64,000 bases of DNA from Diphasiastrum complanatum (lineage: Eukaryota; Streptophyta; Lycopodiopsida; Lycopodiales; Lycopodiaceae). The position numbers and the translations under genes were made by a program. Below, piece by piece: positions 23,382 to 32,900 of the stretch (position 1 is its first letter; each line of letters opens with the position of its first letter). The notes beneath the pieces were generated by a model. That model was not told where the DNA came from, searched no databases, and was given only the letters and a program-made list of their open reading frames with translations. The stretch spans positions 84,408,694 through 84,472,693 of the forward strand of contig CM055092.1 of the NCBI GenBank assembly GCA_029204225.1, read 5' to 3'.

Positions 23382-24740
23382 GGGGTTTGGCATATTGCAA
23401 GTAAATAATTTACAAGTTTTGTGAGTTTAGAGTTTTTAAATTACATCAAATTGATAGCACATGACATGCTACATTGTTTTTAGGTTTTTAAAATTTATTC
23501 TACTTTGCTTTTGGGGGTAAAATCTATTTGTGTACTTTATTATCATGTTGTTTATTTTCTTACTAGCTAAAAGATATGTCTGCAAATTATGTTGTCTACA
23601 AATTGTACATAGTATGCTATATCATTGAGAACACAGAAAACTTAATCACTTTAATTTTACATTTATCAAGCTAAAACATTTTTGTCTACTACCAAGGATT
23701 GATGTATGACCATACATTACAAGATATGATGGTCATTAGAGGAGTTATAAATCCCAAAAAGACCCTTTGTGAAGATTCTTTTTATATTTTTTCACAAATT
23801 TTTCTTACACATGGACCAATCAAAACACTCAAATTTGAAATCTACATAACGTAACTTTTTGAGTCCACATTTTGATTCCATACTAAAAATGGCAAAACTT
23901 TTTAGTGGTAAGTCCAAATTTAGCGGAGTTTGGTGCATTAGAAATTGCTCAACAAGGGCTTTCCAATGATATATTACATGGCATACTTTTGAGCTACGAT
24001 TAAAAAGTTATGGCAAGTCAAAAGTATTAGTGTTATAATATTTTAATAATAAAAAAGACATCTTGCACGAATTCTTAAAGGGTCTTTTTGGAATTCAAAA
24101 CTCTTCTAATGATGTGCTACGTATCATAAAATCAACGTGGGTAAAAAAGTAGCATTTTTATTTTATGTTCTAGATGGAGGCTATAACTTTACTATTAAGC
24201 TTATGTTGAGATGATGAAATAATAAAATATTTTCATTTTATTTTTATTATCAAATTTGATTATACCAATGGATTCTACATAAAAAATGGAGCACTTTGCT
24301 TTTTGGACTATCTCAATCTGAGCAATATTAAGAAAGTTATCGCCCTTTAAAGTTTTTTAGGCTGATTTTTTTTTTCTTGGAGCTTGAAAGGGTAGCACGC
24401 TACCAATTTAAGCTTTTTAGTCTTTAACTCAAATTGATAGCACGCCGGCGTGCTACCCCTTTTAGGTTCCAAGGGAAAAATGTTTTCTAGTCTAAAAAAC
24501 GTTGAACTATCATAACTTTCTTATTATTGCTCGGATTGAGATGGTCCAAAAGCAAAAGTGCTCCATTTTTTATGTAGAATTCATTGGTATAATCAAAGTT
24601 AGTTTTTATCTAATTTAAAATGAGTATATATAAATCCTATATATCTGATAGCATACCATGTGCCATGAAATTTTAGAAATCATTTGTATATAAAACTCGC
24701 AAAACTCACAAAGAATTTACACGCAGATTGTCAAAACCCA
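23382..24740. mobile_element. Palindromic non-autonomous DNA element inserted in the copia RT
   Basis: 1,359 bp of AT-rich, non-coding DNA flanked by an identical 8-bp repeat TGGATGAC (23374-23381 and 24741-24748). Removing the element and one repeat restores LYVDDLVIMGNN, the uninterrupted copia sequence, so the boundaries are well supported. The ends form an imperfect inverted repeat (GGGGTTTGGCATATTGC against TGGGTTTTGACAATCTGC) with further similarity inward (AGTTTTGTGAGTTT / AGTTTTGCGAGTTT). Inside are two more inverted-repeat pairs (about 23732-23780 with 24065-24120, and 24255-24400 with 24450-24597) around an 18-bp palindrome at 24438-24455. An 8-bp target duplication fits hAT or, if 9 with one mismatch, a Mutator-like element. 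Confidence 0.8.
24255..24597. repeat. Large inverted repeat (foldback) within the palindromic element
   Basis: Left arm from 24255 (TTTGATTATACCAATGGATT ... AAAAATGGAGCACTTTGC) pairs with the right arm ending 24597 (GCAAAAGTGCTCCATTTTTT ... CATTGGTATAATCAAA). Arms are about 145 bp at roughly 85-90% identity by eye, converging on a perfect 18-bp palindrome at 24438-24455. Confidence 0.88.
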
Positions 24741-25345
24741 TGGATGACTTGGTCATCATGGGTAACAATGGACAGCTTATTAAAAAAGTGAAGGCTCATT
24801 TATCAAATGAGTTTGAGATGAAGGATTTGGGTCTAATCCACTTGGAAAAGCAAAATTGTGTGTTTATTTTCCAAGCTAACTATCCATGAGAATTCTTGAA
24901 CATGCAAGATTGCAAACCTGTATCCATGCCCATTGATACTAGCAGTAAGCTATCTGGAGATGATGGCACTCCTTTTGTGGACGAGACTCTTTATAGGCAG
25001 CTCGTGGGTAGCCTGATTTATCTCACCACTACGAGACCAGACATTCCATATGCGGTTGGTGTAGCAAGCTAGTTCATGAGTTCTCCAACTGAAGCCCAGT
25101 GGAAAGCAGCTAAGAGGATTTTGAGGTATGTCAAAGGGACAACCTGCTATGGGATTGAGTACACAGATGACGAGAAGCTTCAGCTTGGAGGCTTTGTCGA
25201 TTCGGATTGGGCAGGTGATAAGTTTGATCGAAAGTCGACCACAGGTTACACTTTCAACCTTGGTTTTGGGGCCATTTATTGGTGCAGCAAGAAACATCCC
25301 ACCGTTACCTTATCATCGATAGAGGTTGAGTACTATCCTTATTAA
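24741..25345 (+). pseudogene. Copia reverse transcriptase end and RNase H (after the insertion)
   Basis: Continues the RT with DDLVIMGNNGQLIKKVKAHL, SNEFEMKDLGLIHLE, SMPIDTSSKLSGDDG, LYRQLVGSLIYLTTTRPDI, KAAKRILRYVKGTTCYGIEY and the RNase H motifs FVDSDWAGDKFDRKSTTGY and VTLSSIEVEY. Stops occur near 24888 and 25072. It ends soon after the STEAEY-like motif. Confidence 0.85.
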
Positions 25346-25384
25346 TTACTTTGAAGGGCCTAAAGAGGGACTAAAGAGGGAATT

Positions 25385-25830
25385 GTCTTGTTCTTAAGGC
25401 TAATAGCTCCTTTTGGCCTACAAAGCTTACATTGGATATTATCTTGCATGTATAAGCATGGATGTACTAAAAGTACGTGACAAGTCGATACATTCCATTA
25501 GAAGACAATAGCCAACAAAAATGGTTCTGAAAGAATGCTCATCTAGTTTCCTTCTTGTGTCCTTTGGGACATGAGCATAGGCAGTGCATTCAAATACTCT
25601 CAAATGCTTTAATGAAGGTTTGGATCATGTCCAAACTTCATGAGGGGGTTTGCTGTCAGGTAGGCCTTTAGTTATACATCGATTCTGCACGAAGGCTGTC
25701 ACGTTGATAAGGCATGTTGCCAGAATGATTTTTTGATGTTTCAGTCCTCAAAATGTTTTCTTGACACTGTCAACCTCAGTTATGGGGATCCCTACCTCCT
25801 CCTAACTTTTTTATACAAACCATCATATGT
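25385..25830 (-). pseudogene. Ty1/copia integrase C-terminal fragment
   Basis: The minus strand reads SFWQHALSTRQPSCRI, PHEVWT-stop-SKPSLKHLRVFECTAYAHVP and KDTRRKLDEHSFRTIFVGY, the conserved end of copia integrase. It lies antisense to, and just beyond, the preceding copia, so it belongs to a different insertion. Confidence 0.75.
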
Positions 25831-25959
25831 TGTATGAGGAAAGCTATTGAAGTTCATAATCTTATTGTTTCTACTGATAAAGCTACATGTGATGTTGTCA
25901 GTCCTAATAATAGGATTTTTTGCCTTGTTGATCTCATGCTACACTGGATTGGATTAAGA

Positions 25960-26776
25960 TCTATATGGATTTTATCAAAAAGAAGGACACGTTGATGATC
26001 AACTTAAGGATGTCATGAATGATGCCATTCGCGAAGAAGATGAGGGGTCCGATAAAGACTTTGATTACCGCCACAAGAAATCCAAACTCCTCGAACGTCT
26101 TCACAACCAGAAGATTGAGAATACAGCCCAATCTTCAGAACTTCTACATCAAATGAAAACTTGGCAGCAAGCTTAACAAACTCACATGGACAAACTAACT
26201 GTTGATTTTCAAAATGCTATGAAAAATATTGTTGATAAATCTTTTACAGCAAGAGAACATTTTTGGTGTCCTATCTGTTCGCAGAATCACACTGCTAATG
26301 AGTGTCCCCATCTGAAAACCCATCTCCCACTAGCACCCAGACCTATGTATCAGGATTACCGCCTCTTCACTCAACAACCCATGCCACCACTAGGAGTTTA
26401 TCAACCACGACCAATTGCACCCAATCAGTTCCAACCACACCAGCAGTTTGTCGTTAATCAACCCGTTTCACAACCAGATGTGCATTCTTTTGATCCAAAT
26501 TCCATAGATCTATCAACTTATTTTGTGCACGCCACTACTCCACCAGGATACTCCTCTGAAGTAGTGGTATATTATACGTATGAACCTAATGCCCCGATCT
26601 ACAATCCAAACCAAGCTGCGTTTACAACGCAACAATTTCCCGTAATACACGGATGTTTTATCTGTGCAGGTAAACATCCTAGTATTTGCTGCCCAGACAA
26701 ACTTCGTTTTCCACCAGCTTGTGAAAATTGTGGCATTGACCACCATGTTAAGGATTGCCCTTCACGCTTGCACTGA
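25960..26776 (+). CDS. Unassigned Pro/Gln-rich ORF with three zinc knuckles (gag-like)
   Basis: 26186-26776 encodes 196 residues ending at TGA. Three short Cys/His motifs of the form CX2CX3HX4C are seen: CPICSQNHTANEC near residue 28, CFICAGKHPSICC near residue 156 and CENCGIDHHVKDC near residue 178. The middle is rich in Pro, Gln and Tyr (for example QPRPIAPNQFQPHQQF). The same frame is open upstream from about 25960 (charged, EEDEGSDKDFDYRHKKSK) with one TAA at about 26175 before the start used here. Zinc knuckles in a Pro-rich protein suggest a retroelement gag or nucleic-acid-binding protein, but CX3H spacing differs from the CX4H of the copia elements nearby. No protease or RT follows. 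It may be a decayed gag of an unrecognised element. Confidence 0.5.
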
Positions 26777-28866
26777 CACACTTGTTATGTTTATTGATTG
26801 ACGTTTGTCATGTGAGTCTGAAAATGTGTTTGTAAGTCCGTAACCTATGTCGCTTTGTGAGCATGTTCTTTTAGTTTGCTCATTTTTTTACTTTTTTTTT
26901 TACACCCTTTTACGTTATGTTTTTGTTTTCTTGCATGTCTGTCAATCAAAGAATCTCTAAAGTACTCAGGCGTAACTTTCAGATTCTATTCCAAAACATT
27001 CAATTGTTGTACAGAGTCAGAAAGATCACACAACAACACTACCTTGTGCACCGCCATTATCACCATACTCCATCAGATATTATCTACCGGGGTGTGGCCA
27101 ACACAAATTATCTTCACAAGCGATGTTGTGCAGCCCCAAAGCACAATTCAAATGTGAGGAAAAATCACTACTCAGAAGACACAAGCCAGAGACTACTCAC
27201 ACACGCTTCCACGCAGTATTTTTTTTCATGAGTGGACTCCCAAGAAACAACATATAGGTTGGAGAAAAGAGCCATTAAGGGACTTCACAACATATGTTCT
27301 ATTTGAAAATCAATGGAGCACATTATCTGGCTGCCAATATTATCCAACAAATGATCCATCTTTTCAACAAGATGGAATGTTCACAAAAAACCACAACCAC
27401 CTTCAATAAGTAGTTGGTTTTACGTAAGCGATACAAAATCCACGCTTTTCCAGCTATATATCCATGCCAGCTACTTCAACAAGCTCAAAAGTTGCAATGA
27501 CGAAGAAATCCCAACTCCATCAGTGAATGGAACTATAGATACACAATCCCAAGGACAAATGTCATTTGCAACGGCAAACAATGATGACTCTTTGGAAAAT
27601 TGTACATTGAGCATTGGTTATGAACATGTATAGTATTTCCCCAAGCAAGCTCCAAGCTGCTCCTGTGAATCCAAACCATTCCTTGAGAATACACTGAGAT
27701 GTGAACTCCAAAGCCACCATCAAGTCCCTCACAGGACTGTGCATGCCAGTATCCCTCCAAGTGAACCTGTGAGATCTTCCATGGTCCAAACCAAATGATC
27801 TGCACCTTGTCATCACTGGAATCTGCATCCCTGATGTAATACTGATACGACAAATTGACTTGACTTACTCAAACTGGAAGTTGAAGTGTATCTCCTTGAT
27901 GACAAACCTGATACATTGTTCCACAGCTAAAATGACTTGATTTGAAATGACTTACCAATTGCAAATACCGCAAAACATCACACTCACCACTCACCATGAG
28001 TATCCAAAGTGTGATCATTGACCCGTTCTTCATCCTCCATGTGTCCCACACACAACTCGTCCAATGCAAGTCCGCTATCTTGCCCAATGGCTTTTAACTG
28101 GCACCACCTCACACTTCCATCACCTGTGACCACCAAAATGTGTGTACCTCCAAGCTAGCCCATATTTTTCTTTGAACGAAAAATTTCCAAGCTATAGGTA
28201 CATATCCATGTGTCAATGTAGCTATCACGTGACTTGACAATGCCACTGCCGATCATGCCTGTAAGAGCGTTCCCCCAAAATGCCACTTGACGTTGGTTGG
28301 TTTGAACTCCAAGAATTGAACTTAATCATGAGAATTTCTCACCCATAACTGGCATACCATGCCTACCTCTCACCTATGACTGCTTGCCCTCTCAAAATTG
28401 TCACCAATGACGAGTAGTCATGCCCCCAAACTGTACTTCTGTCACCAAAACTAGCTTTCTACACACAAATCCACTATCATTCGCCTCCATACTGCATTTA
28501 CCACTTCGAAACACCCTGTTACCCTGTTAGAAGTAAGTAATGATGATTCGAAAGTAATAATACCTCAATGTACTGCCCTGTAGCAGGTTTCACCAACCAA
28601 AAATTGCCCCAAATTTGGCCCTACGATACCCAAATAGCGAATGTAACCCATCACCAGGTCACCCACAATTTGCTCACTGGAATGGTGATGACAAGTCCCC
28701 GAAACATCTTTCTCCCTGCTCTGTGACGTCGCTCAATTTGCTAGCTCTGAGCAGCCAGTTTTAAGGGTCATTTTGGCACAAGGATGGCCAAAAAAGGTGC
28801 CTTCTAGCCAAAGTTATCCTTTTCCAAAGGATGCCCCTGCAAAATGAACTATAACTTCAAACTGAG
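26777..28866. other. Stretch without recognised genes
   Basis: About 2.1 kb with many stops in all frames. Some plus-strand segments have biased, coding-like composition (for example near 27000-27150) but I recognise no domain. It may be the decayed remainder of the element that carried the zinc-knuckle ORF. Confidence 0.45.
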
Positions 28867-28867
28867 G

Positions 28868-29859
28868 TTTCTTGATGAAGAATTGCGATTTTAAAAGGGC
28901 ATTTCCATTGAAATTTTTGAATGAAGTTCCTTCATTTTTGAACTTCAACATTTCATGGGTCCTCTTCAAATGCACCCAACGATTTTGCCACATCTAATGG
29001 CCCACATGTTTTTGGATCTTCACCGTTGATCCGAGATCTTTAAGATCCTGCCGATGTGCATCCTTCTGATTGTCAAATCATTCTCCTACATACACCACAC
29101 ACTTCTAGCCGCTACAACATTCACGAGACTGGGCGCGTGCGAGGTCCGCTCACCTCCTTTTCCTCTCTTCTTCTTCTCAAGCTCTCCTTTCAAGCTTGCT
29201 ATGGTAGACCCTCTCCACCACTACCTTACTCCCCATAGATTTGTGGTAAATCTGCTCCACGGCTACCAACGGCCATTTATAGGCTAATTCGAACTGCTAG
29301 GACACAAATGGTGTCCTATAACAAAAGATCCAAGCTTTTGCATACTAAAACTCTAGTTTCTTGATGAAGAATTGCGACTTTAAAAGACAGGTCCCTTCAA
29401 TGGCATTTCCATTGAAATTTTTAAATGAAGTTCCTTCATTTTTGAACTTCAACATTTCATGGGTCCTCTTCAAATGCACCCAACAATCTTGCCACATCTA
29501 ACGGCCCACATGTTTTTGGATCTTCACCGTTGATCCGAGATCTTTAAGATCCTGCCGATGTGCATCCTTCTGAGTGTCAAATCATTCTCCTACATACACC
29601 ACACACTTCTAGCCGCTACAACATTCACGCGACTGGGCGCGCGCGAGGTCCGCTCACCTCCTTTTCCTCTCTTCTTCTTCTCAAGCTCTCCTTTCAAGCT
29701 TGCTATGGTAGACCCTCTCCACCACTACCTTACTCCCATAGATTTGTGGTAAATCTGCTCCACAGCTACCAACGGCCATTTATAGGTCGATTCGAATTGC
29801 TAGGACACAAATGGTGTCCTATAACAAAAGATCCAAGCTTTTGCATACTAAAACTCTAG
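28868..29859. repeat. Head-to-tail duplication, about 489 and 503 bp
   Basis: 28868-29356 and 29357-29859 are adjacent near-identical copies, both starting TTTCTTGATGAAGAATTGCGA and ending GCATACTAAAACTCTAG. The second has 15-17 extra bases (ACAGGTCCCTTCAAT) near its start. The short open frames inside each copy are parallel and not conserved enough to call genes. Confidence 0.92.
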
Positions 29860-30372
29860 TCTTCATTTTTCCATCATCGCTTCATAGTAAATTGCTCTTT
29901 CTGTAGCCCACGGCCATCCACGCCTCTTGGTTGCTACGTAACCCTACAAAAACGCTTTGTTACAGTGACCGACAGCTCCACAATCTGTCATATTTAGAGA
30001 GAAATCCAAGGTTTGTAAACCCTAGCTGACCATAGTTTCCACTCTATGATTGCTCCATGGCTGACCCTGCCTTTCTAGCAATCACTTGGCCTCACCTAAA
30101 CACCTGCTCTGATCCGCTCTGCTCCCCAGAAATCCGGCCAGCTTCATGTCATAGCCACGTACAACCATTTTTGAGAAATTCTCTTTGGAATTCACCTACG
30201 ACAATCGTTCTGATCTTTCGCGAAGCTCCAATCGAAGGAACTTTGCTGTCTCCCGCCATCCGGACTGATCCCGTATGAATTCCTCTCTCTTGAGATGCTT
30301 TGAGTGCCTTTTTTCTTGGTGAAAGATGCTATCCCATAGCTCCACCAGATTGTGCATTCCTACATCACCCTA

Positions 30373-30386
30373 CCACTCTGATACCA
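30373..30386 (-). other. Primer-binding site of a minus-strand LTR element
   Basis: The minus strand reads TGGTATCAGAGTGG directly after an LTR-like sequence ending TTTTAACA, matching the initiator tRNA-Met primer site over the first 11 bases. Confidence 0.75.
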
Positions 30387-30777
30387 TGTTAAAATCCTAT
30401 TAGGATCTAGTGCAGTATGTAGATCACATCAATCAATCACCATAGACACTCCTCACAAGCTCTCAAAGATGGCACAACAAAAGCTTTGTATAACAAAGAG
30501 AAAACTGTACATACTGCATGAATAGACAGGTGTCGTGAAATTTGCCTACCACCTGTCAAATTAAGGTCGGGCTTGATATGGCCAAATTTGACCAACAAAC
30601 TCAGGACATGCTCTCGAGTATAGCAAGTACTATAAATAAAATAACACTCTGTACAAACTAATTTTCCTATGTGTGGCTATCCGGCTAACCCAAGTAAATC
30701 TAACTAATTGCATACTAATTACAATATCACATTTAGAGCTTACATAATATGAATCAGATCAAAACTGATTTCTAACA
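30387..30777 (-). repeat. Isolated LTR (5' LTR of a minus-strand element)
   Basis: 391 bp starting TGTTAGAAATCAG and ending GGATTTTAACA on the minus strand (TGTTA...TAACA termini), placed right before the primer-binding site. No partner LTR is present in the window. The internal region should lie below 30373, but no clear gag is legible there. Confidence 0.62.
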
Positions 30778-31230
30778 TATCAATCACCAACTTCCTTGAT
30801 TTATGGAGTTTGGCCCTTGATTTTAGGAATCATGACCAAATTGACTAATCAACTTCCGTGATTGGGAGCTAATATACCTACATTTAATCTAAAGATGTGG
30901 GAACATGCTCTCACACATGTGATTTACAATGTGCACAAAAAGCTATATACAAATTGAGCTAATTCACACTCCTCAAATCTAGCTTGATAAAACTATATTA
31001 AACTTATCCAAAACACCAATGGCTGATCTTAGCTTGATGAATGAATCCAAGTTCATGATGTGATCCCAAGTGACAACACCTTTATGGGTAAGGCTAAGGA
31101 AGAGTCTTCTCTCAATCGATGCTAAAGGCTTGGAGTTGATGGTAATAGCTTTAGAAAACCAAAGGGATTCTAGAAAGGAAATGTTATTACCATCTATCCA
31201 AAAGGTCAGCTCTCGCATGGAAATGAGGAC

Positions 31231-31703
31231 TTAAAAAATGGACTTGAATAACAGAGGAAGGGACGTAGAGACAAGGAAAGAAGAACGAGTAAACTCAAGA
31301 AAATAAGAATGGAAATTGGTAACTGTGGTCGAGGGAAGAGGAGAAAAAATTGTCGTCATCATCAGAGCCTGGGGTTGAGGACAGGCATCTAGTTTGAACA
31401 CCTTCTCTTGCCTTTTATCTTTTTCAATCAAGACATCCTTCCTTTTGATCATGCAAGCATTTCCATCAAACTCAACTTTGAAACCTTTACTTAGCAATTG
31501 ACTCACACTAAGTAAATTCTTGGTAATGGAAGGTATGAACAAAACATCTTCAAATGAACATTCCTATTTCTAGAGAGAGAACTAGGAATTGTGTCAATCC
31601 CTTTGATTGCACACTCACCATCATTGGCCATGTAGATCGCCTTCTTGTCATCTCCATATGCCAACAAAGAAGTGAAGTACTCTTTGAAAACACACCTAGA
31701 CAT
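31231..31703 (-). pseudogene. Ty1/copia protease-integrase linker fragment
   Basis: Minus strand 31703-31503 reads FTSLLAYGDDKKAIYMANDG and ECAIKGIDTIP, and 31542-31231 reads MFIPSITKNLLSVSQLLSKG and FKVEFDGNACMIKRKD, the region between the copia protease and pre-integrase domain. A frameshift separates them and similarity stops after FKLDACPQ. Confidence 0.78.
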
Positions 31704-31949
31704 TTAAATATTTTCTAAATCTGATACAACTAACCAAGTCAGAAGCACTACTTCTGAGTTAGTTGTTTGATTCAACAATATAATCTTATTTAGGGATATT
31801 ATTGTTGAAATGTATTGCTTATAAGTCACAACCTTTATGAGTCATTTTAAATTCATTTACAACTTTATGTGCATAGAATACACGTGAACTTTTGGCCTTA
31901 TCTTTTCCCGATTGGAAAGGATGGAATGCTATCCCAGAAAACTCAAGAG

Positions 31950-32230
31950 AGTTGGATAGTTGATGATAGTTGATGATAGCCAAAAGTTAGAGCTTCAAAT
32001 AATGAAGTTCCGGTGAATCTTAAGTTATTCTAGATTAGAACTTAAGAGCTAATTCTAGATTGGATAGTTGATGATAGCCAAAAGTTAGAGCTTCACGTAA
32101 TGATTATATTCTAGATTGGACCCTAGTTGATGATAGCCAAAAGTTAGAGCTTCACATAATGAAGTTTCGGTGAATCTTAAGTTATTCTAGATTAGAACTT
32201 AAGAGTTAATTCTAGATGTATTCTAGATTG
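31950..32230. repeat. Three-copy local repeat
   Basis: The segment GTTGATGATAGCCAAAAGTT AGAGCTTCA occurs three times (near 31966, 32068 and 32128), the first and third followed by TAATGAAGTT.CGGTGAATC and TTATTCTAGATTAGAACTTAAG. This looks like repeated local duplication. Confidence 0.8.
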
Positions 32231-32479
32231 GACCCTAACTTTGGAATGACACTTTGTGCCATGTCTAGGGTAAGGGAGTACAACAATCCTTATATAGGCA
32301 CCACAATTGAGTTGGGAAAGTCGAAAACTTTCCAGATGGAAAGGACTTTTTTGGAACAACTCATGTGTCTTTTAAGAGTTGTAATTCGCTCTTATGATAT
32401 GGTATGGTCTTGGGAATCTAGAGAGTTGTGATTGGAAAATCATAACTCAGACTCGGAGATATACCTAATCAATAAGAGA

Positions 32480-32900
32480 GATTGTCGTCATGGTAGGATT
32501 ACCACGGATGAATAAACAAGATAGTGGAATTTTGGTAATAACTGGCCATCTTACCAAATCGGCTATATTTATTCAGAAAAAGACCACAAAAATTGCATCT
32601 GATTTTGCTCAAATAGTTGTAGAGCATCTGTTTAGGCTTTATGGGTTACCAAGTGACATTGTGAGCGATCGTAAGGTCACTTTTGGTCAACTGTATTTGC
32701 TAAACTAGAGATGACTCTAAGCTCAAGTTCTTTTGACCATTGGTCAGACGAAAAGAACAAATTAGGTGGGGTGGGGGGGGGGGGGAATGCTTTGAGCATA
32801 TTTTCCGGCAACAATCTCATTGGGAAGTGTATCTGACCTTGATTGAGCTACCTATACTAGGGTATCATGTTCTCTTATTGAGTATAGGACAAGAATTCGA
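32480..32900 (+). pseudogene. Ty3/gypsy integrase core fragment
   Basis: The plus strand 32490-32708 reads MVGLPRMNKQDSGILVITGH and ASDFAQIVVEHLFRLYGLPS then DIVSDRKVTFGQL, the integrase core around the second catalytic Asp, with the first Asp region altered. Beyond a G-rich run (32769-32785) a further piece reads HWEVYLTLIELPILGYH. No LTRs are identified. Confidence 0.7.

Larger units (their letters stand above)
21110..25345 (+). mobile_element. Ty1/copia element, defective, split by a DNA element
   Basis: Starts with a primer site TGGTATCAGATC (21110-21121). Gag and protease are missing; coding similarity begins with the pre-integrase zinc domain at about 21540 and runs through integrase, RT (22809-23381), and after a 1.36 kb insertion the rest of RT and RNase H to 25345. 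It stops shortly after SSIEVEY (the STEAEY motif), and no 3' LTR is recognisable. Several stops, a 39-G run and the insertion make it inactive. Confidence 0.8.

Noticed and set aside
31950-32230. CRISPR-like spaced repeats
   Set aside because: Repeat spacing is irregular, the spacers are themselves repeated, and the genome is a plant nuclear genome.
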